Made by a program: the position numbers and the translations under genes | Notes under the pieces: generated by a model | The model's database searches: none | The model's input: the letters and a program-made list of their open reading frames with translations, nothing else | What the model was told of the DNA's origin: nothing | Shown: piece after piece, positions 8,774 through 17,884 of the stretch | How positions within the stretch are numbered: position 1 is the first letter of the stretch | Layout of the letters: each line of letters opens with the position of its first letter | Assembly: GCA_963807775.1 (NCBI GenBank) | Contig: CAWECY010000004.1 | Span: 496,001-560,000 of the forward strand | Length of the DNA stretch: 64,000 nucleotides | Origin: Bog-473 sp963807775 | GTDB lineage: Bacteria > Actinomycetota > Acidimicrobiia > Acidimicrobiales > RAAP-2 | Direction of reading: 5' to 3'

Positions 8774-9907
8774 TTAGGAGAGCACCTCGTCCCAGACGTC
8801 TTCGGTCTTGGTGACCATGTCGGCAGCGGAGTGCCGCTGCGCTTCGGCCTGTGCGGCCGCCCCCAGCCGGGCCCGCTCGGCTGGATCGGCAAGCAGGCCG
8901 TTGATCGCTGCGGTGATCGAGGAGATGTCCCCGATGGGCACAAGGAGACCGGTGACCCCGTCGTCGATGAGCGAGCGCGGGCCGGCGGCGTCGGCAGCGA
9001 CCACCGGCTTGGCGGCCGCCATCGCCTCGATGACGACGAGCCCGAATGGTTCGCGGCGTGCCAGGTGGACCACGACGTCGGCCGCTGCCATAATGTCGTC
9101 TTTCACCGCGTCAGAGACGAACCCGGTGATGGTGACGGTCTCTTCGAGTCCGAGTTCGGCGCGCGTGCGGCGAAGCACCCGGGAGTACTCCGACTCGCTC
9201 TCCCATCCACACAACACGCCGCGCACGCCGGGATTGGCTTTGGCGACCCGGGCCATGGCGTAGATGAAATCGAGCTGGGACTTGTAGTAGTCCACCCGGC
9301 CGAACGTGGCCACCACCGGCGCGTCGGTAGCGATGCCGAGTTGGGCTCGCGCCCTGGTCCCGTCGCCTTCGCCGTGGCGGGCGAGATCGATTCCTGGCAG
9401 GATCGTCGATGTCGGGATCGATCGCCCGCGTGGCACCCCGCCCGAGGCGACGATCGAGCCGAAGATGATCCACGAAGGGCGAAGCGACGCGAGCAGCCTC
9501 GAAGAGATGCGGCGCTTGAGCGAGGGTCCGGTCAAAGGGTCATAGATGTTCCACACGACTGGGACCCGGGCCCACCGGCCCGCGAGGCTCGCATACAGCA
9601 TGGTTGAGTTCTCGTTGCCATGGACCAGTTCGATCCGCTCGCGGCGGATGATGTCTTTCAGCTGGCGGGCCACCTTGACGACGTTTCCGACATCACGCCA
9701 GCGGGTTCGTTCCACGACATGGACGCCGAAACCTTCGTCACCGAGGCGCTTCGCCCACGAGCCGTCCTTCAAGCAGGCGATGGTGAGCGAGACTCGTGTC
9801 GGATCGGCTCGGTGGATGACCTCGTCGAGCATCATCTGGGTGCCGCCGTCGATCTCGCCCACCGAATCGACCAAGAGGACGCGCCGCGGGGCTTGCTCAG
9901 CGGTCAA
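8774..9907 (-). CDS. GT4 glycosyltransferase
   Basis: The TTG at 9907 gives 377 residues and overlaps the upstream gene's end by 11 bases; a GTG at 9967 would extend deeper into it. GT-B enzyme: N-domain VLLVDSVGEIDGGTQ and ELVHGNENS; linker STILPGIDLARH; C-domain VVATFGRVDYYKSQ, VTITGFVSD and the donor-binding EPFGLVVIEAMAAAKPVV, which has the classic EX7E spacing of retaining GT4 enzymes. It would transfer a nucleotide-activated sugar to the glycan on the cytosolic side. Confidence 0.86.
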   Translation of the reverse strand: MTAEQAPRRVLLVDSVGEIDGGTQMMLDEVIHRADPTRVSLTIACLKDGSWAKRLGDEGFGVHVVERTRWRDVGNVVKVARQLKDIIRRERIELVHGNENSTMLYASLAGRWARVPVVWNIYDPLTGPSLKRRISSRLLASLRPSWIIFGSIVASGGVPRGRSIPTSTILPGIDLARHGEGDGTRARAQLGIATDAPVVATFGRVDYYKSQLDFIYAMARVAKANPGVRGVLCGWESESEYSRVLRRTRAELGLEETVTITGFVSDAVKDDIMAAADVVVHLARREPFGLVVIEAMAAAKPVVAADAAGPRSLIDDGVTGLLVPIGDISSITAAINGLLADPAERARLGAAAQAEAQRHSAADMVTKTEDVWDEVLS

Positions 9908-10793
9908 TCCGAGTGCTCGCCTGGTAGAGGCTGGGTGAAGGCTTGCCGAAGAGCAACCGGCGCACACGGCGTTCGATCCGTCGCCCGTTCAAGCTGTAGC
10001 GCAGGTCCGAAACCTTGGAGAAGCGGGTGGCGAGATCGAGCTCGTCGTCGAGCGTCGACTCGCCGAGGGCGATGCGATACAGACGCGACAACAGGGTCTT
10101 GGAGCCGCGCAGCTCGGCCGCCGAGCGGTCCTCCAAGATCGGGCCCATGCCCTTGTTGTAAAGGGTGATCAAGATTGGGTCGTCCGCGAGCACCGGGGCG
10201 GGGGACTGGAACGGTGAGAAGAAGCGCATCCAGTCGTTCCACAGCACCGGAGCGACCTTCGAGGACGGGACGTTGGCGTAGCGGTCGTCGTCCATGAACG
10301 GGCCGAAGGCGTCCGCGACCAGCGCGCTCCACGAGAGCTGGCCCCAGTCGTCGCTCTCGGCCAAAGCGCGGTCTTGGGCCTCGATCCACTTCTCGATGAG
10401 TGGTGCCCCGGCCCGGGCCACGATCAGGCTCGAGAAGAAGCGGCCGTCGACGTCACGGCCCCAGCACGCCAGATCGTGGTCGTCCACGTAATGGGTAAGG
10501 GGCTCGAGCGGTGCGATTGCGACGGTATCGGCGTCGAGCCACAGGCCGCCATGGTGGTACGTGAGCCTGGTGCGGGCGTAGTCCGAGCGCTTGGCGGGGA
10601 GCGGGAGCCGCAGCCAGATCGACGGGTCGAGGTCGGGGATCCAGCCGAAGATGGTGTCTTGGTCGAGGACGTGCAGCTCCATGTTCGGGCCCACGTGACG
10701 GCGGATGGTCTCTAAGCACAGGTCCAGGTAGGCCGGGCACGTGCGACCCGGCAGATCCTCCCAATACATGAAGACCGGCGTGCGCTCGCTCAA
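9897..10793 (-). CDS. GT32-like glycosyltransferase (capsular polysaccharide synthesis family)
   Basis: 298 residues, ATG start. It opens with TPVFMYWEDLPG, the usual first strand of Gly_transf_sug/Caps_synth proteins, followed by KRSDYARTRLTYHHGGLW and the catalytic DxD in LWLDADTV. This family includes OCH1-like mannosyltransferases and capsular enzymes of bacteria. It is first in a minus-strand run with the GT4 gene, coupled by overlap. Confidence 0.85.
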   Translation of the reverse strand: MSERTPVFMYWEDLPGRTCPAYLDLCLETIRRHVGPNMELHVLDQDTIFGWIPDLDPSIWLRLPLPAKRSDYARTRLTYHHGGLWLDADTVAIAPLEPLTHYVDDHDLACWGRDVDGRFFSSLIVARAGAPLIEKWIEAQDRALAESDDWGQLSWSALVADAFGPFMDDDRYANVPSSKVAPVLWNDWMRFFSPFQSPAPVLADDPILITLYNKGMGPILEDRSAAELRGSKTLLSRLYRIALGESTLDDELDLATRFSKVSDLRYSLNGRRIERRVRRLLFGKPSPSLYQASTRIDR

Positions 10794-11165
10794 CGGGGGC
10801 CGACGGGGATGAAAGAGGGCTCGCTAATCACGGGGGGCCAGTCATGGAAAAACGTGGGCACCGGTGCTCGAAGCAGACGAGCCGTCCGGGTCCCGGTAGG
10901 CTACCAAAGGAAACTCCAGGGCATCTCGTGGCAAACCGGGGGCGAGCGGTGCGTCCGGCTCGATGAGGAACTCTTCGGCCCAGGGACGCCGCGACCCGCG
11001 CAGCGATCAATGCCCTCAGCAAGTGTCATTCGAGCACCTGGCGCAGATCGACTTGGTTGTGCCCTGGCGGAGATTGACCGACATGGGCAGGCGCCAGACC
11101 ACGTTCGCTGCGCATCCATCCCGAGCAGGACAGATACGTGGAGTTCGGACTTTGCCCCGAATGCG
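10794..11165. other. Gap without a supported gene
   Basis: About 370 bases between two divergently arranged genes. Frames exist on both strands, but none shows a domain. It ends where the repeated methyltransferase segment begins (11166). It probably carries the promoter of the GT32-like gene on the minus strand; no good -35/-10 pair could be picked with confidence. Confidence 0.45.
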
Positions 11166-12059
11166 CCCGCAGGCACGGGTGGAATGAGAGCCTGGCAGCC
11201 GAGTTGACCGACTCCAACGCGACATTGGAGACTCGGCCCCGATATGACGCAGCAGGAGGGGTTGAACGAGCGGATCAGATGGAGAGCCCAACTCATCCGC
11301 GAATGGATTAAGCCCCCCCCTCGGACCGGGATCTTCCCCGAACAAGAGCACCTGCCAATGCCTCCGCCCAAGCTCCTCCGCCAGGCCGGACCCATCAAGG
11401 CTTTCCACGAGATCCCGCTCATGTTTCTCGCCCGGATGAACATGGCAGGACTCAGACCCGACCACCGAATTCTTGACATCGGGTGCGGGATCGGGCGCAT
11501 CACCAGATATCTGTGTGCGTATATTGGCGAGTCCGGTTCTTACGAGGGCTTCGACATCCTCCCTGAGTGCATCGACTGGTGTAGGGAGAACATCACGCCC
11601 GCGTATCCCAACTTTCGGTTCACGGCCACTCCGCTACGCAATACCTACTACAAGCCTGATCCCGAACTTCCCGACGCTGCGGCTTTCCGGTTCCCCTACG
11701 AGGATGATTCGTTTGATTTCGTCTGCGCCAACTCGGTGTTCACCCACCTCATGCCAGAGGTCTCACAGCGATACTTGAAAGAGACCGCTCGTGTGCTTCG
11801 TCCGGGTGGAATCAGTTGCACAACGTGGTTCTGGTACAACGACGACGGGTATTCACACCCACTAACAGAGCGAATGCACCGGCAGCCGCCGGGGAGGTAC
11901 GCCGTTCTTAATCCCAACAACGAGGACGCGGCCGTGGCGTATGCAGAGGAGGCAGTGCGAGAGATGTTTGAGACCGCAGGACTCGCCATCGTTGAGCCTC
12001 TTCACCCCGGCTACAGACTGCAAGATTGCTGTGTAGCCGAAAAGACCGCCTTTCCATAA
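11166..12059 (+). repeat. Duplicated segment, copy A (inverted partner at 57273-58164)
   Basis: This stretch, the 271-codon methyltransferase plus about 78 bases upstream, recurs in reverse orientation at the right of the window. The upstream match begins at CCCGCAGGCACG and includes GGCAGCCGAGTTGACC and GCGACATTG; to its left the sequences diverge. The downstream match stops at the end of the gene. The proteins differ at about 36 positions by eye with no gaps, so the duplication is not recent but is well kept. Confidence 0.85.
11244..12059 (+). CDS. Class I SAM-dependent methyltransferase, copy A
   Basis: 271 residues, ATG start. Motif I is ILDIGCGIGRITRYL, the motif II acid is in YEGFDILPECIDWC, then FPYEDDSFDFVCANSVFTHL and ARVLRPGGISCTTWFWYN. 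The C-terminal part (PLHPGYRLQDCCV) is shared with the other copy at 57.3 kb. The N-terminal 60 residues are Pro-rich and outside the core fold. Substrate unknown; in this locus a sugar hydroxyl or carboxyl is likely. It is isolated: a gap lies before it and a broken asnB fragment directly after it. Confidence 0.85.
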   Translation: MTQQEGLNERIRWRAQLIREWIKPPPRTGIFPEQEHLPMPPPKLLRQAGPIKAFHEIPLMFLARMNMAGLRPDHRILDIGCGIGRITRYLCAYIGESGSYEGFDILPECIDWCRENITPAYPNFRFTATPLRNTYYKPDPELPDAAAFRFPYEDDSFDFVCANSVFTHLMPEVSQRYLKETARVLRPGGISCTTWFWYNDDGYSHPLTERMHRQPPGRYAVLNPNNEDAAVAYAEEAVREMFETAGLAIVEPLHPGYRLQDCCVAEKTAFP

Positions 12060-12094
12060 ATTTGGCCATCGGGCGGATCTCCTGTGGTTCGACC

Positions 12095-12418
12095 TCGATG
12101 TCGGAGTGCCCCCGAAGTGCGAGCCCCTCAGCGTCGAGGCGGTGGAGCAAGGTGCCGAAGCTGTAAAACTCGCCGTTGTAGGACACAACCCAGCGCCCGT
12201 TCGGGGACGACATCGGTTGGTGGCCCCGGGGCGCTCGCGGTTAACCACCGCCAGGCGCCGATCGGTCGAGGGCCACGGCACCCTCAGCCTCGCACCACGG
12301 CCCCTCGTCGTCCGAACCGCGGTGGCGCAGCGGAGGCCGCCATCTGGCGCGTCGCGTCCCCCAGTTGCTGCGGCCCGCGCTCGGCGAGCGGATTGATGAG
12401 GCCGGCGATGCCGCACAC
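12095..12418 (-). pseudogene. Asparagine synthase-type amidotransferase, N-terminal remnant
   Basis: Read on the minus strand from GTG at 12418: CGIAGLINPLAERG (the class II glutaminase start with Cys2), then in a shifted frame LRHRGSDDEGPWCEAEG, then in another frame RRLAVV, and finally SSPNGRWVVSYNGEFYSFG and LRGHSDIEV. At least two frame changes and a stop occur within 320 bases, and homology ends abruptly at about 12095, next to the end of methyltransferase copy A. The whole synthase domain is missing. A nearly complete relative lies at 58.9-60.8 kb. This is a genuine remnant, not just a sequencing slip. Confidence 0.8.
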
Positions 12419-12615
12419 GGCTCAGACCCCGCCCGACATGGCGCTCCTGACAGCCCCCCCGACGCGGCCCGGCTCCGAGGTCGGCCTCCCTGGTTCGGCC
12501 ATCACGAGACCATCGGCCCGCCGTGGGGTGGCGTCAAGCGCCCGGGACCTGGAATTATGCCGGTTGTGAGCTCCTTGAGCCTATGGCATCCTGCTTCGGT
12601 GAGAAGGGGGGCGTT

Positions 12616-13512
12616 GTGAGCGTGGGCCGTCGCGCATTGCAAAAGCTGCCCCCCTCCTTGCGCCTGGCCACGCTCCACGCGCTGGGCCGGTACGCCCCCT
12701 GGGAGCCCCAATTCGACTTCACGCCCCCGGCGCTTCTTCCGGGCGAGGTCACCGGGGCGCCCGACTTCGTGGGTATCGGGGTGCAGAAGGCCGGCACGAC
12801 CTGGTGGTATGGGCTGCTGGCGGCCCATCCCGACGTCTCGTCGCGGCCCGACATCCACAAGGAGCGGCACTTCTTCGATGGTTTCGCAACCACGGCCTTC
12901 ACCTCGGCCGAGATCGCCCGGTACCACGGGTGGTTCCCCCGCCGGCCTGGGACCCTGGCCGGCGAGTGGACGCCGGACTATTTCTCCTCGCCGTGGGTGG
13001 CTCCCCTCCTGGCCCGCGCCGCTCCTCAGGCCAAGCTGCTGCTCTTGTTGCGCGATCCGGTGGAACGCTTCGTATCCGGCCTCGACCACGCGGCGCGTAG
13101 CGGTCGAGCGGCTTCGGGTTCGGTCATCGTGGACGCGGTCGAGCGGGGCTATTACGACCGCGCGCTCACCCAGTGGCTGGAGCACTTCGACCCCGCGCAG
13201 TTGCTGGTGCTCCAGTACGAGCGGTGCGCCGCCGATCCCGCTGGCGTGCTGGCGGCGACCTTCGAGTTCCTCGGCCTGGCGGACGTGGCCGTGCCCGCGG
13301 CGTCGCGTCCGCGCTCGGGCGGCCCCGGCTACACCCTCGACGACGACGCCCGGGCACGACTGGTCGAGCTCTACGCGCCCGACGTGGCCGCGCTGTGCGC
13401 GCAGCGCCCGGAAATCGACGTGAGGTTCTGGGCGAACTTCGCCTACTTGGCCGATGCGGTGTCGTCGTCGCCGGGACCCCGCGACGAGGGGAGCTCTCCG
13501 ACCCGACGGTGA
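12616..13512 (+). CDS. Sulfotransferase domain protein
   Basis: 298 residues from GTG 12616, with a G-run ahead as possible ribosome-binding site; ATG 12583 is an alternative. The PAPS loop is FVGIGVQKAGTTWWYGLL, and the 3'-phosphate-binding strand is LLLLLRDPVERFVSGLDH. KERHFFD and GEWTPDYF are the Tyr/Asp elements seen in heparan-type sulfotransferases (Sulfotransfer_1/3). It should transfer sulfate to a glycan hydroxyl or amine. Its 3' end overlaps the convergent GT2 gene by 70 bases. Confidence 0.86.
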   Translation: MSVGRRALQKLPPSLRLATLHALGRYAPWEPQFDFTPPALLPGEVTGAPDFVGIGVQKAGTTWWYGLLAAHPDVSSRPDIHKERHFFDGFATTAFTSAEIARYHGWFPRRPGTLAGEWTPDYFSSPWVAPLLARAAPQAKLLLLLRDPVERFVSGLDHAARSGRAASGSVIVDAVERGYYDRALTQWLEHFDPAQLLVLQYERCAADPAGVLAATFEFLGLADVAVPAASRPRSGGPGYTLDDDARARLVELYAPDVAALCAQRPEIDVRFWANFAYLADAVSSSPGPRDEGSSPTRR

Positions 13513-14648
13513 TAGTTCGGGTGCTCGCCCATCCGGCCGAGCACCCCGTCCCACAGTCCGTGGACGATGGCGACGCGCTCGTCGTTGCTCTGGGCCTGCT
13601 GGACCTTTCGGGCCGAGTAGGCCACGTGCCAGAAGTGCCATGTCGGGTCGCCGTGGCGCCGGGCCAGGGCGAAGGAATTCCGAGCGTGGTAGTAGGCGCG
13701 CCAGGCTTCGTCACTGTCGGTGGGCCGCCGCGCCGCCAGCACGCCGCGCCGGCCCTCGGTGGTCTGCTGGGCGGCGACCCTCTCCGCCGCCTCCACGTCG
13801 ACGAGCACTTCGAGGCCCGCTTCGCGGATGCGGCAGTACCAGTCGAAGTCCTCGAGGCCGAAGTACCAGTCGGTGTCGGGGAGGATGCCCCGCTCGAACA
13901 CCCGCCGGGACATGACCGTGGCCCCCCAGGAGCCGACATGGGTCGGGGCCAGCGCGTGCGGCGTGGTGGCCGGGGGCACGTCGTTGACCGTGTGCGATCC
14001 GCGGCCGATGAAGCTGCGACCGAAGGCCACCACGGCCCCGACGGGTCTCTGGCCGTCGTAGGCGGCGATGCGCGCCATGAGCCCCGAGAGGCGTGGCCGG
14101 GGCAGCGGGAGGAGGCCGATGTCGTCCTCGCACAGATACGCCCACGTGGTGTCGGGATCGGAGAACGCCTCGGTGATGCCCACCTTGAAGCCGCCGGCCG
14201 GTCCCAGGTTCTCGGGCAGCCGGACCATCTTCACCTTGGCTTCGAGCCCGGGATCGTCGAGGCCACCCACCCCGTTCACCACGACGATGATCGACTCGGG
14301 AGCCAGCCCTTCCACCCCGAGCAGCGACCTGGTGAGGTCGCCGGCGAGGGTGGGTCGCATGTGGGTGAGGATGACGGCGGTGACCCCGTCGAGGTCTCCT
14401 CGGCCTTCGGGGCCGTCCGGTGCCGCCGGTTCCGGGCCCCTCAGTTGATCTCCCAGTCCGCCCGGACGTACACCGGCGTCATGATCATCACGCCATCGGG
14501 CGCCCGCAGGGGCTCGGCCCCGAAGGCGTCGAAGGAGGCCAGCGGTTGCCACGGGAGGTACACCTCGCTGCCCAGGGCCGGTGGTCGGTCGATGCAACAC
14601 CACAGCGAGAAGTGGCCCTTGGGCAGGGGCAGGTGGCTGAGCCGGCAC
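13443..14648 (-). CDS. GT2 glycosyltransferase, start unresolved
   Basis: The recognisable enzyme begins at about 14387 with TAVILTHMRPTLAGDL, then VVVNG, ENLGPAGGFKVGI, the DxD-region AYLCEDDIG, and GLEDFDWYCRIREAG, all typical of GT2 galactofuranosyl/rhamnosyl-type enzymes. About 87 residues further upstream in frame lie inside the ATPase gene and have no family character. Between the ATPase stop (14441) and the domain there is no in-frame ATG, GTG or TTG, only a CTG, so either an unusual start or another indel is involved. It is the third gene of the export operon. Confidence 0.78.
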   Translation of the reverse strand: MPAQPPAPAQGPLLAVVLHRPTTGPGQRGVPPVATAGLLRRLRGRAPAGARWRDDHDAGVRPGGLGDQLRGPEPAAPDGPEGRGDLDGVTAVILTHMRPTLAGDLTRSLLGVEGLAPESIIVVVNGVGGLDDPGLEAKVKMVRLPENLGPAGGFKVGITEAFSDPDTTWAYLCEDDIGLLPLPRPRLSGLMARIAAYDGQRPVGAVVAFGRSFIGRGSHTVNDVPPATTPHALAPTHVGSWGATVMSRRVFERGILPDTDWYFGLEDFDWYCRIREAGLEVLVDVEAAERVAAQQTTEGRRGVLAARRPTDSDEAWRAYYHARNSFALARRHGDPTWHFWHVAYSARKVQQAQSNDERVAIVHGLWDGVLGRMGEHPNYHRRVGELPSSRGPGDDDTASAK

Positions 14649-15634
14649 TTGACCTCGAAGTCGCCCTCGGGGACGAAGGTGATCTGGCTCACCACGAACA
14701 TCGGGAAGGCCGTGCCCTGGGAGACGCCGATGAAGATCCGCGCTTCGAGGGGCTCGGGGGCATTCACGGTGAGGCGGACGTCGACGTCGGCCTCCGAGCG
14801 GATCGGGCCGTCGTCGGCCGACTTGATCTCGGCCTTCAAGGCCCGGATCTTGCCGTCGGTCGGCACGATCATCGAGGCGCTCTGCTCCACCGAGGTCCGG
14901 TACATCTCGACCACATCCTTGGTCGGCCCCTGGGCCTGGACCACGGCGTCGGCGAGCCAGATGGCCCGCTCGCAGCTCGCCTCGACCGAGGCGAGGTCAT
15001 GGGAGACGTAGATCAAGGTGGTGCCCATCCGGACGATCTCGCCGATGCGGGCCAGGCACTTCTGCTGGAAGTTGGCGTCGCCGACCGCCAGGACCTCGTC
15101 CACCAGCAGCACGTCGGGCTCCAAGAAGGCGGAGACCGAGAATCCCAGGCGCATCTGCATGCCCATGGAGAAGAACTTGACCTGCCGGTTGATGGCGTCG
15201 GTCAGCCCGGCGAACTCCACGATCTCGTCGAAGCGCTTGCGGATCGTGGCCCGGCTCATGCCGAGCACCGCGCCGTAGAGGTAGACGTTCTCCTTGCCCG
15301 TGAGGTCGGGGTGCAGCCCGCTGCTCACGCTCAGCAGCGCCCCGATATGCCCTTGGACCTGGCAACGCCCGGCTGACTGGTAGGTCACCTGGCTGATGAT
15401 CTTTAGCAGCGTGGTCTTGCCCGAGCCGTTGATGCCGACCAGGGCGACCGACTCGCCCGGCTTGACGTCCAGGTTGACGTCCTTTAGGACCCAGCGGTAG
15501 TTGCGGCGTCCCGCTGACTTGAGAGAGCCCTGCAGCCGCTTCAACTGGTCGTAGAAGAGCGGCACCGTGAGGTCGGCCCGGAACTTCTTCCAGACGTGTT
15601 CGACCTGGATCGTCCCGTTAGGCAATGTCGGCAA
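14441..15634 (-). CDS. wzt: ABC transporter ATPase for polysaccharide export, with C-terminal glycan-binding domain
   Basis: 397 residues. Walker A VGINGSGKTT, signature FSMGMQMRLGFS (the Wzt/TagH variant of LSGGQ), Walker B VLLVDEVLAVGD and the switch His in YVSHDLASV. After about residue 250 there is a beta-rich C-terminal domain of around 140 residues, like the one in Wzt that binds the modified end of the glycan in O-antigen export. With the overlapping permease it forms a Wzm-Wzt exporter of undecaprenyl-linked polysaccharide. Family knowledge: such domains select chains carrying a terminal methyl or phosphate; the many methyltransferases here fit that. Confidence 0.9.
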   Translation of the reverse strand: MPTLPNGTIQVEHVWKKFRADLTVPLFYDQLKRLQGSLKSAGRRNYRWVLKDVNLDVKPGESVALVGINGSGKTTLLKIISQVTYQSAGRCQVQGHIGALLSVSSGLHPDLTGKENVYLYGAVLGMSRATIRKRFDEIVEFAGLTDAINRQVKFFSMGMQMRLGFSVSAFLEPDVLLVDEVLAVGDANFQQKCLARIGEIVRMGTTLIYVSHDLASVEASCERAIWLADAVVQAQGPTKDVVEMYRTSVEQSASMIVPTDGKIRALKAEIKSADDGPIRSEADVDVRLTVNAPEPLEARIFIGVSQGTAFPMFVVSQITFVPEGDFEVKCRLSHLPLPKGHFSLWCCIDRPPALGSEVYLPWQPLASFDAFGAEPLRAPDGVMIMTPVYVRADWEIN

Positions 15635-16590
15635 AGTTCACCTCCAACCGCTTGAAGATGCGATAGCCGACCAGGACGTACATGATCGCCCCGAGCGTGG
15701 CCAGCCCGATGAGTTTCCAGTCGGGTTCCAGTCCGAGCAGCATCGTGCGCCGCACGTTGTCGATGACCGGGCCCAACGGGTTCAAGAACGAGTAGATGGG
15801 CAGGATCCACGTAGGGAGCTTGGAGAGCGGCCAGATGACCGGCTCGACGAAGAGACCCAGCGACAAGATGATCGGAAGCACCTGAGCGAGGTCGCGCATC
15901 TGGATGATGATTCCGGCCACGGCCAGGGTGACGCCCGCGGCGAAGAGCACCTCGATCAGCATGAACAACGGCGCCCACAGTGTGGCGATCGCCGGGGCCC
16001 GGCCGAAGATGACAAACAAGATGGCGAGCGGGATCCACGAGAGCACCGTGTTCAACGCCGTGACCCCCATGGTCTCAAGTGGGAAAGCACTCCCGGGGGA
16101 ACTGGGTCTTGGCCAGCAGGGCTTTGTTGGCCAGCAGCGAGCCTCCTCCGGTCCCGAGCGCGCCGGCGAAGAACGTCCAGCACAGGATGCCGACGAAGGC
16201 GAAGAGGGCGAAGGGGATGCCCTCGGTACCGAAGGTCTTGGCCCGAGAGAAGACGACGACCATGATGGCCAGCGTGAGCAGCGGGGTGAGCAGCGCCCAC
16301 ATGATGCCGAGCGAGGCCTGCTTGTACTGGACCCGGAAGTCCCGCTCGGCCAGGGTGTACATGATCTCGCGGGCGTTCCAGAGCTTGCGGACCGACGCCA
16401 CCATGGACACCTTGTGGTGGTAGATGAGCTCGGGTGGGGGCTCTTCGGGGATGGCCGCAACGTCGGTCACGACGAGAACGCCCTGATCCGACAGATCAGG
16501 CTCTACTACCGACACTGCCCCTCCCATCTCAGACAAAGAGCCCCTGGCAGTCCAGTTCCAGGTGGCGATGTATCCCTCCCACCTGGCCAA
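15618..16590 (-). CDS. wzm: ABC-2 type polysaccharide export permease, frameshifted
   Basis: The N-terminal part runs from 16590 or, more likely, ATG 16527, with the amphipathic entry helix and REIMYTLAERDFRVQYKQASLGIMWALL-type gate seen in Wzm permeases (only part quoted). One frame stops after TQFPRECFP; the other resumes with LETMGVTALNTVL and continues through several membrane helices to the end. One extra base at about 16080 explains the break. Full length would be about 300 residues, normal for Wzm. It overlaps wzt by 17 bases. It is divergent from the GT4 gene at 16681. Confidence 0.84.
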
Positions 16591-16611
16591 TCGGGCCTAG
16601 CCACGAAATTG

Positions 16612-16625
16612 ACTTGTCGGCAAGT
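16612..16625. repeat. Short inverted repeat in the divergent wzm/GT4 spacer
   Basis: ACTTG, four bases, CAAGT within the spacer between wzm and the GT4 gene at 16681. It is short and could be chance, but it is the only symmetric element in the spacer and could be a regulator site for either gene. Confidence 0.3.
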
Positions 16626-16680
16626 TTATCGCCCACGGGGACCAGGAAAGACCGCAGCACACGGCCGGTAGCATCGCCCC

Positions 16681-17850
16681 GTGTCCGGGCGGGGGGAGTG
16701 CGCTTCGAACGGGCCTGGGGGCCGCCCCCGGGTCTTGGTGGTCATCAAATGCATGGGGTACGGGGGCGCCGAGCGGCTCCTGGTCGACATGCTGGCGGTA
16801 CGTGACCGCGAGGGCTTCGACTACGAGTTCGCCTACGTGCTGGCGGCCGAGAACGGGCTTGTGCCGGCGGTGCGGGCCAGCGGGGTCCCTGTGCACGAGC
16901 TGGGGGCCCGCAGCGACTTCGACCTGCGCTGGATGGCGAGGTTCCGCCGCCTCCTGCTCCACGGCCAATTCGACATCGTCCATTTCCATCTGCCCTACAC
17001 GGCGGCCGTCGGCCGGCTCGTGGCAGCTTCGATACCCAAGTCCCGGCGTCCGACCCTCATGTACACCGAGCACAGCCTGTGGGATCGGACCCCGACCCCG
17101 GTCCGGGTGCTCAACCGAAGCACCATCGGGCTCGACGATGCCCTGGTGGTCGTGTCGCCGGCGGCCCACGACGCGCTGCCGTCGGCATTGCGGGCACGGG
17201 CCCAGGTGGTCGTGCACGGGGTGGATCTGTCCTCGGCGCAGGCCCTGGTGGCCCGACGAGATGAGATCCGCCGTGAGGTCCGTGCCGAGTTGGGTGTGAA
17301 CGACGACGAAGTGCTGGCCATCACCGTGGCCAACCTCCGTGCCGAAAAGGGCTACGACGTCCTCTTGGAGGCCGCCCACCTCGTCGCCGAGCGGGGCCTA
17401 CCCGTGCGCTTCGCCGCCGTTGGACGCGGTCCGCTCAAAGACGAACTCGAGGACCGTCACCGCGCCCTCGGGCTGGGCGGCACCTTCACCTTTCTCGGCC
17501 CCCGGGGCGACGTGCTGCGCCTCCTGGCCGGCTCGGACATCTTCGTCCTCCCCTCGCACCACGAGGGGATGCCGGTCACCTTGATGGAGGCGACCAGCAT
17601 CGGTTTGGCCATCGTGGCCACCAAGGTCGGTGGGGTGCCCGGCATCCTGACCGACCAGGAGAGCGCCCTGCTGGTTGCCCCGGGACGTCCGGACCTCATG
17701 GCCGACGCCATCGCGCGCCTCGCGGCCGACCCCGAGTTGCGGCGCCGGTTGGGCGAGGCAGCCCAGACCTTGAGCGCGCAGTTCGACGTGGCTGCCGCCA
17801 GCCGCCAGATCGAGGACATCTACCGCCGCGTGAGTCGGCCGACGCTCTGA
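16681..17850 (+). CDS. GT4 glycosyltransferase
   Basis: 389 residues, GTG start. GT-B enzyme: N-domain VLVVIKCMGYGGAERLLVDML (first part quoted), DIVHFHLPYT; C-domain ITVANLRAEKGYDVLLEA, FTFLGPRGDV and the donor motif HEGMPVTLMEATSIGLAIVAT, with acidic residues in the EX7E arrangement. These features match GT4 enzymes of the PimB/RfaG type. It stands alone on the plus strand, divergent from the exporter, with the fusion protein gene convergent to it. Confidence 0.87.
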   Translation: MSGRGECASNGPGGRPRVLVVIKCMGYGGAERLLVDMLAVRDREGFDYEFAYVLAAENGLVPAVRASGVPVHELGARSDFDLRWMARFRRLLLHGQFDIVHFHLPYTAAVGRLVAASIPKSRRPTLMYTEHSLWDRTPTPVRVLNRSTIGLDDALVVVSPAAHDALPSALRARAQVVVHGVDLSSAQALVARRDEIRREVRAELGVNDDEVLAITVANLRAEKGYDVLLEAAHLVAERGLPVRFAAVGRGPLKDELEDRHRALGLGGTFTFLGPRGDVLRLLAGSDIFVLPSHHEGMPVTLMEATSIGLAIVATKVGGVPGILTDQESALLVAPGRPDLMADAIARLAADPELRRRLGEAAQTLSAQFDVAAASRQIEDIYRRVSRPTL

Positions 17851-17884
17851 GCCATTCCCGGCCAGCGCAGCAGGGTTCGTCCCT

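Noticed and set aside
11040..11243. Frame upstream of methyltransferase copy A with a CPEC motif
   Set aside because: A short Cys-containing stretch in one frame only; it is closed by a stop upstream and is not kept as a frame in copy B, so treated as chance.
13173..15011. 612-codon plus-strand frame across the GT2 and wzt genes
   Set aside because: Antisense to two well-supported minus-strand genes and without any recognisable domain.
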